From positions 2,611,404-2,675,403 of the forward strand of contig CAJFCJ010000007.1 of NCBI GenBank assembly GCA_904063045.1: 64,000 nt of DNA, given 5' to 3'. Made by a program: the position numbers and the translations under genes. Each line of letters opens with the position of its first letter. Position 1 is the stretch's first letter. Below the pieces are notes generated by a model. It made no database searches and was not told the origin of the DNA. It saw only the letters and a list, made by a program, of their open reading frames with translations. Positions 10,636-23,005 of this stretch are shown here, one piece after another. The DNA comes from Dimorphilus gyrociliatus. Its lineage: Eukaryota > Annelida > Polychaeta > Dinophilidae.

Positions 10636-13615
10636 ATGCCTTCGGATAAGGAGTCACAAATTCTTAAACGAAGTGGTAGACACATCGAACGCTATACAGA
10701 TGTTGGGATAGCTGGCAGGTAATTAGAACAACGTTAAATAACCGTCGAAATTTTTTCGCATCTCTACTTACGTTTTCTTTTTTATAGAGGAAAATTCGCA
10801 ACTGTTAAACAATGCATCTGCAAAGAAACAAAGAAGTTATTCGCGGCTAAAATTTTAAATAAGAACAAAATGGGAAAGGATAACAGAGAGAATATAGAAA
10901 GAGAGATTAAGTTACTACAACTAAGTAAAGAATGCCGACTAATTGTTCAAATTCATGAAGTGTTCGAAACGCCAAGTGTTGTGACTATTTTAACTGAATA
11001 GTAAGTATACAATAAGACAGGAAGCCAAAACTTATTAACTAATTGACTCTTAAATGTTATTACGTTGGCTTTTCGGCATATTTAACAAATGAGTCACGGA
11101 ACTGGTATATTTAATGGGAATGTCAAAACTATATTTATACATTTTTTGTTAGGTTGCGGCAATAACTAGAAAAGGGAAGTGAATCATTATAAGAGGGAAA
11201 AACTTATTGGTCATAAACAAATTGAATAATAGTATATCTAATCACGGCGCAAATATTTCGATAGTCAACATACCTTTTTATATTGGCATATTTAAGCATA
11301 ATTCTAAAGTCGAATATAATATTGCCTAATATCTTGTGCAATACGTTCTGTCAAAACTATAATATGTTATACACTTGTACAAATACATTGGCATTTTAGC
11401 TGGTAGTTTAGCTAATCGGGGAAACTTCTTGTAATAAAGTTACAAACTCTTCATAGTATCTTGCTTTATATAAATTGTTATTGTTTTCTTTGTTTTTAAG
11501 CGCTCCTGGAAAAACTGTTCAAGATCATTTATCGTTGAATATTAATTGTGAAGTGGAAGAGGCCAAGCATATAATTCGGCAGCTACTCCTCTGTTTGGAA
11601 TTCCTTCATTCTAAAAGGATCGCCCACCTCGACATAAAGGTGAGTCTCCTTATTCTCCTAAAGGTTAACATTTTTACTAACAAATCTTCACGCGCTTTCT
11701 CCACGTTTATTAAAAAAAAGCGAGAAATTTTTGAGTGATTGAATGAATGAATGAATGAGTGAATAAAGAAAGAAGTAAATCGCTCGATTTATTTATTTAC
11801 TTTTCCACTAGGCCGTAAACTCTCAAAAAATGAAAAATAAACGTATTTTGATTGACGCACCAATCTCAATTTATATTAAGTTGTAGCCATATCCCGCTCC
11901 ACGTTTGATATAACAATCTTTTATGGTTGGTTCAGTACAGCTTTATATAAGCAAATCAAAGCAATCTCTTGTTGTTAACGGTCATAAAAATAGAGAAAAA
12001 CGTGTTAGTTCCCCACGTTCAATTCTATTTTGAATAAAATATTACCTACTACAGAGAATTTGTCCAGTATACAATATATATACTATATGTATCGTACTTA
12101 TCAAAATAAAGAATAGTATACAACGTTTCGAAAGTTTTAATATTTGTGTATATTTATGATAGCATCTATATAAATATACACTATATGTATGGTGCAAATT
12201 AAAAACACATATTATATATACATATATATATATATATCTATGTATATAGATATTGGTATTTGCTGCGTGTAAAGCGAATTTATTTTTCAATCTTTCCCAT
12301 GTCACTTGTTGAACGAACTTGAATAAACAGAAGCGTCTTGACGTATCTGCTCTGCTATTCTTTTCCAACAGCCGGGCAAACAATTGGACTGTTTGCAAAA
12401 CAATTAATCAAAACTGCAAGTAATTAACACCGATGCATTCCAGACATTCGCGATACGCCGAATGCTTCTTGTTAGTCCAGTTCTATAAAAAGATAAGTTC
12501 GCTGAAATAATCGGTAAAGATCCTATACTATATGTCTGGGTGAATAGCAGGTCATGCATTTTTGGAATGAACTTTTCTCTCGTACTCTCGATCTCTTACT
12601 TTCTCTCTCTCTCTCCCTCTGTCTGTCTGTCTATCTCTATCAGTTTATTTCTCTTTTACTCCCCCACTCTATCTATCCACATTCTAGTCCTAATCTAGGC
12701 CTATTAATCCAACAGCCTGCCAACATTCTCTTAATGGGACCGCCTCCGAGCCATGATATTCGATTATGTGATTTCGGCCTAGCTCAATTACTGGAAGAAA
12801 ACATTGAACAATATCAGTTAGCAGGAACAACAGATTATATGGGTAGGTTTACCTCATTTATCGACTAAACCACATTCCTGTAATATTTTATAAAATAGCT
12901 CCCGAAGTTATAAACTTTGAGTCTTTAACAACAAAAAGCGATATATGGAGCGTTGGGGTTTTAACATACGTCCTATTATCTGGAATGTCACCATTCAATT
13001 TCGAAAATGGTGATGATCAAAACGTACGATTAAATATAACAAAATGCAATTATGATTTCAACGATTATTTCGATAATATACCCGAGGCTGCTATAGAATT
13101 TATTAAAAGCGTTCTGGTATTATTACATAGGTTGGTATTTTCCCTGAAACCAAAAAAAACACAAAGTTTTACGAGATCGTAAAAACTCTATTTACAGAGA
13201 CCGCCCAACTGCCAAAGAGTGCCTAAAGGACGTGTGGTTTGAGGCAAATGACAATAAAGAGAATAAGCAGGGAAAAGTTGAAAATCGTCGAAGTACACAA
13301 AACACTAATATTAAAATAGACGTAAAAAAGGAGGATAAGGTTGATATTGGTGAGAAAATAACTGAAATTTTAAACGAGGTTAAAGATAGAATTCAATCAC
13401 CTACTGAAAACGAAAAGAATAAAACGATTCTGTCAAATCAAATAAACTCCCCTGGTTCAGAGGAAATGTCATGCTCTAAGAAACTTGTTATTGAAGCCAA
13501 AACACCGACCCGTCAATCTCCCTTAGGCTGTAGAAGATGCCTAGCAATATCAGTTGATGATGAACCCGCCAAGAGGAGTAAATGTTTTGAATACAGTCCT
13601 CCTATTAAATCCTGA
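10636..13615 (+). CDS. STK17: Death-associated protein kinase-related Ser/Thr kinase (DRAK / STK17)
   Basis: This is a Ser/Thr kinase of the DAPK superfamily; fly Drak phosphorylates myosin regulatory light chain. Six exons (10636-10718, 10788-11000, 11501-11639, 12716-12842, 12899-13130, 13198-13615) give 403 aa. Kinase features: glycine loop GRGKFATV, lysine in FAAKIL, catalytic loop HLDIKPANILL with HLD in place of HRD as is usual in the STK17 group, DFG at about 163, and TTDYMAPEV. ECLKDVWF closes the domain near residue 285. The C-terminal 120 aa are Lys/Glu/Asn-rich and disordered, ending in a basic RSKCFEYSPP stretch. The third intron is 1.08 kb and the second 0.5 kb, far longer than others here. 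STK17A and STK17B cannot be separated. Confidence 0.92.
11640..12715 (+). repeat. Long DRAK intron with simple-sequence repeats
   Basis: This is the longest confidently spliced intron in the window. It carries a TGAA-type tandem run (about 11738-11766), an alternating TA tract (about 12205-12255) and a 70-base pyrimidine tract with (CT)n and (TGTC)n (about 12583-12655), which runs up towards the acceptor at 12715. Confidence 0.7.
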
Positions 13616-14465
13616 CAATTACTGCATCCTTTTTTTACAATGAACATATAAAATAAGAGGATGATTTGTATATTAAAAAACGATGGATACGTTTAAGAAA
13701 AAAATCTCTGAGCCTTTAAAAAAAAACGATGGTCATTAATATATTGACTGAAATAGAGAGATATTTTCCTATTTTTTTCTTATGCCATATATTACCTGAT
13801 CTGTCATGTCCTCTTTTGTGTACAAATTCTTACATTTTGCCAATAAAACAAGTGAGTTTAGAGATCTTTTTTTTTTATAAAAAATATCTTTTAATGCTAC
13901 TTTTGATTTAGTTAAAAAAGGATTACAATAGATGACAAAGTTAAAAATTCCTTTTTTTTATTATCTAAAGTTTGAATAAGTATTGAATAAATATACATTC
14001 ATACTAAATATATTTGTTTATCTTACCTAACGTTATTAATATTAAATTATCATATTTAAAGTACGAAATGGAAATTTATTAATTTACATATATATTGGAT
14101 ATAAATGTACATTTGCACCAGTTTAGTTCGGTCAAAGTCCTTAGTTTACGTCATTAGCGTTTAAATTTCTCTCTCTTCCTATCTATCTAGTGGAATTTTT
14201 ATACTTTCTATATATATTTTTTATCTCCAATAGAAAGGTTTATATATTGATTTTTATCAAATCAGCTTATAAAGGGCTTTTAAAAACGACTTTAAATTAA
14301 ATAAAGATAAGCTTCCTAATCTTACATTTCGTGATCTATGCGTCGGAAATTTCAAATTTCGTCACATGTTTTATTGTTATCTTACTCAACGACAGATGGC
14401 GAACATCACACACAACCGGTGAATAGAATACCGATTCACCAAATTACCGGTAAGACAGTTATAAA
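13616..14465. other. Intergenic interval, DRAK 3' end to TOM70 promoter
   Basis: These 850 AT-rich bases separate two plus-strand genes and contain no supported open frame. The last 75 bases carry an ACAGATGGC element (14392-14400) and three ACCGG-type elements (14414-14451) just upstream of the TOM70 ATG. Confidence 0.4.
14414..14451. promoter_or_regulatory. Triple ACCGG element array before TOM70
   Basis: AACCGGT at 14414, ACCGATT at 14430 and ACCGGT at 14446 are spaced 15 and 16 bases apart. The array ends 15 bases before the start codon. The same element occurs in pairs upstream of ATP5ME and DHX8. AACCGGTT is the known Grainyhead/CP2 half-site palindrome; the binder here is inferred. 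Confidence 0.4.
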
Positions 14466-16378
14466 ATGGTGCCAGTGCAGGGCAAAGTTTCTAGTGATAT
14501 TCCTAAATGGCAGCTTGCGCTTCTGCTTGGTGTCCCAGTGACAATTGGTGCAGCCGGACTTTACTACTACTACAAAAAAAATAAGAGCAAGAAGAATGCT
14601 AATAACCGCGGGGAATCTAGTAAAGGCAGCAAGCCGGATCAAAGATCCGATGAGCACGTGGAAAAGGTTAGTGTTAAATGTTATTTAAATCATATTTAAA
14701 TAATTTTAATTTATTTCTTCCCACTGTAAAGAAACCTTCAACTCCCAATGAAATAGCCGAAAGTCTGAAAACAGAGGGCAATATATTTTTCAAAAAAGGA
14801 CAATACGATTCGGCAATTGAAAAGTATACTAGAGCTATTGAAGCATGTCCAAAAGAAAGCCAGCAACAATTGTCAACTTATTATCAAAATAGAGCCGCAG
14901 CTTATAGTCAATTAGGTAAACAGCAGAATGTTCTGGAAGATTGTACTTCCGCTCTGGAATACAATAAATTTTATGTAAAGGCCCTTTCAAGGAGAGCCAA
15001 AGCATTCGAAGCTGTTGAAAAATTGGAAGAAGCCCTAAATGATGCAACCGCTCTTTGTATGTTAGAACAGTTTGGTAATCAATCATCCATTGCTTTTGCT
15101 GATACTGTTTTGAAAAAATTAGGAAAGACAAAGGCTAGAGACTTATATGCCAGCAGAAAACCGCTTCTACCTTCGAAGGCGTTTGTGAAAAATTATTTCA
15201 CAGCGTTTGTAAATGATCCTTTAATAAGAACGATCGTTGAAGAAGATACTCCTTTGCGCCAAGCTCTGGAATTAATAAAGGATGGTGAATTAGATAATAT
15301 CGAAACACTGTCCACAGCTGAACTATCAAATAATGATTCCAAATATCATCATTTAGCTCTATTGTTAAGAGCAACATTCCACATGCTGTCCATGAGTTCA
15401 GAAAATGCGCTATCTGACTTGGAGATGTTGCTTCGCGAAAAGGAATCAGCAAGAGAAATAAAATCTAACGCCTTAATCAAACGTGCTCTCCTAAAGATGC
15501 AGGTAAAGTGTCTGAAATATCGAATATACATAAAAATTCATCTGTCATTTAATGTTTTATTAATTTCGCTTAAATAGTCGGCTAACAGAGATGGAGCCAT
15601 GAAAGATTTCGATGAAGCCGAACAGTTGTATTCAGATAATGCTGATATTTATCATCACAGAGGTCAAATATATCTATTGTCAGAGCGAATGGAAGATGCA
15701 TTACGTGAATTTGAAAAGGCTATATCATTTGCGCCAGAATGTGATGTTGCACATGCTCAAAAATGCTATGCAGGTAGGCTAGGCGCAATTGTATTTATAT
15801 AAAGCAGTAATAGTAAAACTCTTTCATATTAGAATTTCGTAAAATGAGTGAAATCAATCCCGCAAAAAAGCAGGAAGCATTGAACAACTTTGAAAATATC
15901 AGTAAGAGATTCCCGGATAGTGCTGAGGTATCTGCTCTCTATGGCCAAGCACTCACTGATGCGAAAGATTTCGAAAAAGCTGAGAAATTCTATGATAAAG
16001 CTTTAGAAAAGCAAACGGATTCTGGCATGTTGTACGTTCATAAAGGTTTACTTTATGTACAATGGAGGAATGACATAAATGCAGCTGTTGAAATGTTACA
16101 AAAAGCTGTTGAAACTGACCCATCTTGTGGATTTGCATATGAGTCTCTGGGCAGTATAGAGGTAATACAAAAGAAATAAAATTAATGACTGTATTATAAA
16201 TAATAAAATAATTTTTTGTTAGGTTCAAAGAGGTAAATTTCAACCAGCAATAGACGCTTACACAAAAGCTCTGAATTTATCAAGAACCGAAGAGGAGATG
16301 GCACATATATATTCGATGGTAGCTGCAGCAAAAGCTCAAGTATCCGCCGCAAAGTACATGGGTATAGAAGTTAACTAA
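14466..16378 (+). CDS. TOMM70: Mitochondrial import receptor subunit TOM70
   Basis: TOM70 is an outer-membrane receptor for chaperone-bound mitochondrial precursors. Six exons (14466-14666, 14732-15502, 15578-15773, 15833-16161, 16223-16378; the first holds the whole anchor) give 550 aa, a little short of the human 608; five introns were expected but only four are seen. A single N-terminal membrane anchor (about 15-37, ending in YYYYKKNKSKK) is followed by a charged linker. TPR repeats start at AESLKTEGNIFFKKGQYDSAIEKYTRAI and include the clamp-type YYQNRAAAYSQLGK and YHHRGQIYLLSERMEDALREFEKAI. Introns are 59 to 75 bases. Correct exon count is five as listed. Identity is secure from the anchor plus TPR arrangement. 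Confidence 0.95.
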
Positions 16379-16881
16379 ACTTGATTAGTTATAATCTGAA
16401 TTTCGAACATAAACCGTGGATTTCTTTTTTTATTTTTTGATTTGTTTTTAAATTTTGGTTTCTAAGTGGTGTAGTAAACAGCATCCTGTTTGTGAACTCG
16501 AGAAATAGTACTTGTAATAGTAACAATCTAAAAAAATGTTTATTTATATTTCTCAAACAGTTTATTCTTGGTTTTGTAAGAAAAGCAAACAATGAAAATC
16601 ATTATATGAAGAGAAATATAATTAATTGAAAAAGTTAAATAACAAAAAAGTTTCAATTGTTGATAACTTTAGTTGCATTTTTTCTTTTGTTAAATAATTA
16701 AACATAAATCTATCTGATAAACTCTTTCATTAGTTTTAATTATATTGCCAATAGCATTCTTTGTCTTTATGATTGAGAGGGGAGATTTTATGGCATTAAT
16801 ATTGTACTATTTTGAATATTTGTAAGTACTCAACAGGAAACACAGCAAAACTATAGAAAAAAAATTGCTAAGGACAATAAC
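16379..16881. other. Convergent 3' interval
   Basis: About 500 AT-rich bases lie between the TOM70 stop and the stop of the facing coiled-coil gene. Nothing beyond presumed 3' UTRs is seen. Confidence 0.4.
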
Positions 16882-17361
16882 TTAATTTTTAATATAGGCT
16901 TTTTTTTCTGTGTTACTAACTATCTTTGGAGTGTTTATTCCGATTTTGTGTGATAACTTAGCATCTAAACGTTTAATCAGTTCCTTACTGTGATTTATTC
17001 CCTCTTCAAATTGTTTCTGATCCTCAACGAATTGCTTTTGCTGAGCAGCAAATCTTTTTCTCTGATCGTCTAATACGTCGTTTTGTAGAAAATTTAGTAA
17101 ATTCTGATTGGCTAGTTGCTTAACTTGATTAGAAATTAATCTTTCCTGATGGATAAAGCGAGCTTGCTGATAATCGAATCGTTTTTGTTGATCAATAAAT
17201 TGTTTTTCCTGATCGATCATCTTTGATTTAACATTATCCGAAAATTTTTTCATTTCATATTCTAGTGTAGATTGATTATCATCCATACGAATTTCCCTAA
17301 AATCTTTGTTATCCGTTGAACTATCCGACAAAGACTTTATTCTAGACGCTTTCATATCCAT
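16882..17361 (-). CDS. Small coiled-coil protein with QxKxF heptads, unknown
   Basis: A single uninterrupted frame of 159 codons begins with an ATG and is closed by a TAA. I do not recognise it. Residues about 48-95 are a run of seven-residue units of the form xxQxKxF (DQEKQF, DQQKRF, YQQARF, HQERLI, NQVKQL). After a short break, QRKRF, QQKQF and DQKQF follow (about 104-125). This predicts one long alpha helix. The first 40 residues are Ser/Asp-rich and there is no signal peptide or membrane segment. It could be a lineage-specific cytoskeletal or ciliary protein. Being one exon among intron-bearing neighbours, it could also be a young gene. Confidence 0.6.
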   Translation of the reverse strand: MDMKASRIKSLSDSSTDNKDFREIRMDDNQSTLEYEMKKFSDNVKSKMIDQEKQFIDQQKRFDYQQARFIHQERLISNQVKQLANQNLLNFLQNDVLDDQRKRFAAQQKQFVEDQKQFEEGINHSKELIKRLDAKLSHKIGINTPKIVSNTEKKAYIKN

Positions 17362-17837
17362 TTAAACAATTTTCTGACGTCTCATTAAGTATTTTAAACT
17401 ACACTTTTCACTAATACTTGAAAGTTTTGATAAGAATTTGAATGTAGTTAACCAATCAGCTACAAGTTGTGAACAAGACGCCAAACTGCTATAGAATGAA
17501 GCAAGAAACGATAGAACTCACTTACTCTTTACCAATTAGCTAAACAGCTAAGTTGTCAGTACAAAAAGTTATTATTAGGTCTATAGGTTAATAGTAGTTT
17601 AATAATTAAGGCTACAGTCTGTAACCCATTAGCCCATTGGTGTCACTTAACGCAGACTTTTAATGTTTGGAAGCAAAATAGATTAAATAACGAATATAAA
17701 ACTACTGTATAGAGATTAACGATTTCTTCAATTTTACTCTAAAAGGAAGACAAACTTTTATACGGACAATACAAAAAAAACCTGTTTATTCTAAGGGCTT
17801 AAATTAAGAGAGGATTAAGGTTTTTTTCCTCCGAATC
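17362..17837. other. Intergenic interval between two coiled-coil genes
   Basis: These 476 AT-rich bases hold the presumed promoter of the small coiled-coil gene and the 3' UTR of the large one, both minus strand. No motif or open frame stood out. Confidence 0.35.
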
Positions 17838-20800
17838 TTACGTTTCTTGACGACCAGTTATAGCTCTCATTCTGGCATTTTGTATTTCTAAATGATGATT
17901 TCTATGTTCTAGAATCTCCCGTTTTTCAGCCTCCATTCTAATAGATTCATCAAATGCTCTATTATTTTTCTCTACCTCTGTTAATTTCTCTCTTAAACTT
18001 TTGCATTGCTCTGATAATTGGACAGATTCCTTTGTTTTTGATATTAACTGTGATCTGGCATCCTCCAAATCAGCAGCTAGTTTTTGAGCTGATTGAAAAA
18101 ATATGGCTCTTTCTTTTTCGTATAAAGTTAAGTGTTTCTTTAAATCATCTAACTGTTTTAAATCGTTAGGTTCTTCTGACGATTTGCCGTGTAGTGTTTC
18201 GGTTTTTCTTTTTAACGTCGCAATTTGACCTTGACTCTCAGCTAATTGTAGTTCCAAAGTTTGAATATGAGCTTCTTGAGTATAGAAGCTTGTTTGAACA
18301 GATTGTAGTTGTTTTTTCAGAATTGCTGCCTGATCTTTCTCGTGTAAAAGTTCTTGTTCAAGTTTAGCGCTACTGATTCCCGCAGATCTAATAGTGTCTT
18401 CCGTCATCGACTTATGAATTGAGTGTCTTGATCCCTGATTAAGTCTAAGAGCTTCCAAATGCTGTTCGGCTAATCGTCTATTATTTATTTCTTGGTGTAA
18501 CCGTCTCTTTAACGCATCGACAGTTTTTTCATAGTTTATATTCGTTGAACGTAAAGAATCTCCAACATCGTTGAGAGCGACTAAGGATGCTTCGGTTGCT
18601 TTCAAATCCGTAGCTGTCTTATTTAAGCTATTCCTTAGTTGAGTGATTTCCTCATCAGAATTGGATGATAGTTGCTGAAGGTCTGCGTTAAGACCAAACA
18701 CTTCTTTAGTATACTCTTCTTTAACAATTTTCAATCCTTCTTTTAATTGAACAATATTCATTCTCAACTTATCATTTTGTTGAATTAATTGCGTCTGCTT
18801 CTCTCTTTCTGTTTGAGCTTCTTCTTTATATTGTTTTGTAATCATTTCCATATCTCTTAAGTCAGCCTCCGATTGCATTAACTGACATTCCAATTCTTTG
18901 CGTCCTTTAGCTTCGGAATCTAATTGTCCAATGGATTGATAACAGCCTCTAATTTGCAAGTCTTTAGCTCTAATTTGCTCCTTAAGATCAACTATTTCGT
19001 CCCTTAAACTGCCGAGTGTATCATCTGATATACCTTTCTCTCTTTTTATGTAATCGATGTCATTCATAAAATCTTGTCTTATCTTGTCCAAAGTTTGTTT
19101 ATACTTAATCTGCTCCTTAGATAAGAGTTCTTCATAGTCCTCTAATTTTCTGTACAAACTTCTGGTATCTTCGACTAAGCGCTCTTTTTCAGCTCTACAT
19201 TGTTGCATTTGTATCGTTTCCTCTTGTAATCTCTTCTCCAACGAAATAACTTGAACTTCGTATTGTCTTATCTTGTCTTGCAGTTGAGACATTTGCTTCT
19301 CTTCAAGTAAATATTGTTCCCTCAGGGACATATGTAAGTTCTGTTCTTTATCTAATGCTGCTTGCAATATCTCTAATTCGTTTCTCATCTTTTCCTGAGT
19401 ATCGTTCAAGAAGACTAGTTCATGCTTCATGTCGGATGATTTTTTTTTCTCATCTTTCAGATTAGCCTCTTCGGCGGCCAACAATTGTTTAATATGGTTA
19501 ATTTCCTTTTGTAGGAACTTATTTTGTTCATTTAATTTATTTACACGTTGGTGAAGGCATTTCTTTTCATCTTCAACAGCTGACAATTGACCTTCGGCCG
19601 CACGTAGATTTGTCTGCAGAGATATTATCATGTTTTGAGAATTTTGATACATTTTCTCAGATTCTAGAGAACTATTTCTTGCGTCTCCAAGCCTTCTAGC
19701 ACTTTCAACAATATCATCTTTTGTCCTCTTTAACTCTTCGCCTAATCTCTCAACGTCTCTTTCAAGAGCGTATCTATTTGATAGCAATTTTTCTTTCTCT
19801 TCTTTCGTCTTTTCAATGGCTTCTTCTAAATTACAATTCTGTTTACATTTTGTATTAAACTCCGTCATAATATGTTCAATCTCGTTTCTACTAGCAATAT
19901 TCTCTTCCGTAACAACTTCCAGTTTTCTGTTCAAATCTTCAATTTCCATACGAGAAGCTCGAAGAAGATTTCTGGTGTGGCTCATTTCGGAAGATCTGGC
20001 TTCGGATTCTGATTTCGTACAGGCAATTTCAGCCATAAGTTGGCGATTGTCTCCTTTAAGGATGTTAACCGCTTCTTCGTAGTCTCTTAATTGTTTTCTC
20101 ATTTCTAATTCAATATTAGTTATCTGCTCTCTAGCGGTCAGCTCAATTTGTCCAATCTTTTCATCTTGATTAATGAGTTCATTTTTGAAATTATCCCTCT
20201 CGACTGCTAATTTATTCATACTAGATTCTAAATCAGCTCTGGACGCCGTCAATTGAGAAACAATACTCTTTTCAATCATTAATTCTCTGGCAAACTGTTT
20301 TACTCTTCTAAACATTTCTGTATTTTCTTGACAGATCTTATCCAATTCGCTTTTCGTTGCCGAATAATCATGCCGAAGGGCGTCATTTTCAACTTCTAAC
20401 GATCTGAATTTTATTTCTGACTCTACAATTGAGTTTGTCAGTTGTAGTTTGCCATCTTCTACTAAAGTTACTAAGCCTTCCTCTAATTCTTTGTTTTTCT
20501 CATAAAGTATACTTTCTAATTTTCTCGTTTTCGACTTTTCCTTCTCGTAATCAATTTGAAGAACGCGATTCTTTGTAATTAATTCATCAGTCTCTCTTTC
20601 AGCTGCCTGAACTCTCGTTTGCAAGGCGACCAACTCGTCTTTAGTAATAACGTTTTCCTTATCGGTTAAACTCGATTCAGAAATATCTCCACCCTTAATA
20701 CCCTTCATATTTGGACCAGTAAATATTCTACAAATACCTACTGGGTCGTCAAATGAGTTTTCAACATTGTTATTACTCTTATTCAACGACGATTCTTCCG

Positions 20801-21702
20801 AATGATTAACGTTTAAACCTCGTTGAAATTTCTGAGAGATGCTAAATAAATCTTCATCTTTTAAATCAGCAAGAATTTCACTATCAAGATCTAACTTTTC
20901 TCCTTTTCCTAATTTTCTTGTAACGTTATTAACCCTTTCTTTAAAACTATACATATTTCTATCCAAAGCGTACATGGCCCTTTTCATGTCATTTTCAAAT
21001 ATTTTTAGTTCAGTTTGATTGTAATTTAGGGCAGGTAATATAGCCGGTTGGTTTCCCTCGTTTCTCTTTACCCTCTCCAATCTACATTTCGTTTCGTTCA
21101 TATTTAATAAAACATCTTTCAAATTCTCGTTTCTCAGAACATATACAGCATCGATTTCCCTACTTAATATTCTCTGTTTTAAGTCAACATCCGAAGATAA
21201 TAGGCATTGCATCGAAGCATCCTTCAAACAAATTTGATTTAGTTCGTTGTCACTCTCGATGACTTCAATCAATTTCTCATTTAAAAGAGCATATACTAAA
21301 AGATCATAACTTGGAATAAACTTCTTTACTCTAGCCGCTTCGTACGCATCTTGAAATTGTTTCTTTTCCATAGTTTGTCGAATTATTTCTATTTTGTGTA
21401 GTTTTTCATAACCATCATCGCTAAGTAAAAGTTCAGCTAAAATCTTATGATTTTCTGTTAGATATTCATGGAATGTCGATTCTTGTAAAAGTTGTTTTCT
21501 TGTAATATCATCTTTTAACAAAATATCGAGACTTTCTCCTCCAAATCTTGTGAATGCGTTGTTATTCTGACTCTAAAAAACAATTGGATAAGAGATAAAT
21601 CTATTATTATTTTTAATTGCTAAAAGGGTTAAGTGTTTAACTATTAGTTGTTTTCCTTTTTAATGAATACCGAAGAATTTTTACCTTCTCAACGTTATTC
21701 AT
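17838..21702 (-). CDS. Large coiled-coil protein (about 1250 aa), unknown; rootletin/centrosomal style
   Basis: Two exons join in frame. The first (21685-21702) encodes MNNVEK; the second is a single 3.7-kb exon (17838-21572). Residues about 20-150 are helical but not heptad-like, with YDLLVYALLNEKLIEVIESDNEL. Then comes an Asp/Asn-rich linker, and from about 290 to the end a nearly continuous heptad coiled coil. This build recalls centrosomal, rootlet or Golgi tether proteins, but I cannot assign it to a family. No membrane segment is seen. The very long exon is unlike the finely split genes nearby. Confidence 0.75.
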
Positions 21703-22253
21703 GATATTATTGATGTAATAATGATTGATTTGCTGGATAAATGATTAAATTATAATCAGTGATGATAACTTGTTTTGATAGATGTTTGGATGAAAAATGA
21801 ATGACCTTTATTTAAATTTGAAATTTCATTTTATTACATAATATAAGAAATGACATGTCTTTTTCCCTCTTATTTTGGTCTATATCGACTATTTCTTTAT
21901 TATACTTTAATATTTAAATAGAATTTTTTAGTTGCACGAAAACTTAGTGATAGTTTGAAAATTCTTTTTTTGGTTCATTGCTCCTTTAAAAGATCTGAAT
22001 ATAAATTAATATAGTTTCTAAAACTAAATAAATTCACAGTGACGTTACTAAAGTCTAAAAATAACTCAAATTATATTTTTACAAAAGCTTGATCAATTTT
22101 GCCCAATTTAGATTGTTAAATAGCTTTGCTGAATATCTTCTCAATTACCGGTTGGTAATTAACCGGTCATGCAAAGTGTGGTATGACTAAATTATGGAGA
22201 TAATTTTCTGATTTTAAGTAATACCTGGTCTTGCTGCAGCATCAACTTACAAA
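21703..22253. promoter_or_regulatory. Divergent promoter, coiled-coil gene / ATP5ME
   Basis: This is 551 bases between divergent starts and is very AT-rich apart from the last 120 bases. TACCGGTT (22146-22153) and AACCGGT (22161-22167) stand 15 bases apart, about 90 bases before the ATP5ME ATG. Confidence 0.4.
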
Positions 22254-22732
22254 ATGGTGAATTTACCACAGCCGAGACAAGTTTCCCCCGTTATTAGGGT
22301 AAGTAAAATAGCTCATCCATTATCAATTCACGAGGGTAACAAAGAAATAAAACTGAATCTTATCGTGAATAATTATAAACATTGTCTCTCTGAAACGTTG
22401 CATTGTTTCGCCAATGTCAATTTTTTCTCAAAGGTCACTAGATATTAACGACAATTTTATCATTTAGGCTTGCCGATGGGGTGCCTTGTTGGCAGGGATA
22501 GCTTACGGAAGTTATAGATATTGTAAGTACATCATATAGGTTATGAAGTATGATAAAGTCAATTCGATTTCTTCCAAAAGCATACCTTTCAAGAAAAGAA
22601 GTTAGTATTCAAGAACGAGAGAACAAAATTAGACAGGAATATGCCGCAAAAAAGAAGGCTGAAGAAGAGAAGAAGAGTGCAATTGAAATGAACGATTTGG
22701 CAAAGGAAGCTGGAATTATTCCTAATGCTTAG
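22254..22732 (+). CDS. ATP5ME: ATP synthase subunit e, mitochondrial
   Basis: Subunit e sits in the membrane Fo part of mitochondrial ATP synthase and supports dimer formation. Three exons (22254-22298, 22468-22522, 22581-22732) give 83 aa. The order matches the animal family: PRQVSPVIR, then a short membrane helix with the GxxxG-like LLAGIAYGSYRY, then a charged helix QERENKIRQEYAAKKKAEEEKK. The human protein is 69 aa; the extra length is in the C-terminal tail. The first intron (169 bases) is longer than most here. No cleaved presequence is expected in this family. Confidence 0.88.
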
Positions 22733-23005
22733 ACATAAAAACTTGTAATTGTACTTCTAGTAATATTTGTACAATAATTAAAAGTTTTGCGTAAGGAATA
22801 TTCTACAAAAAAAATTTGAATAAAGTAAGAATGTAGAGTTATCTTGATCTTGAGGAAAATTTTCTTTTTATTCTTCATGTGATCAAATAAAGATAAAATA
22901 AAAAAAGATTCATTCAATATTTAGACTTTTATCTTTTGAATGTGACTTTATATTTTAAAACAAAGAAATTTTAGGTTTCCGAATGATTGATTATTGGAAC
23001 GAAGG

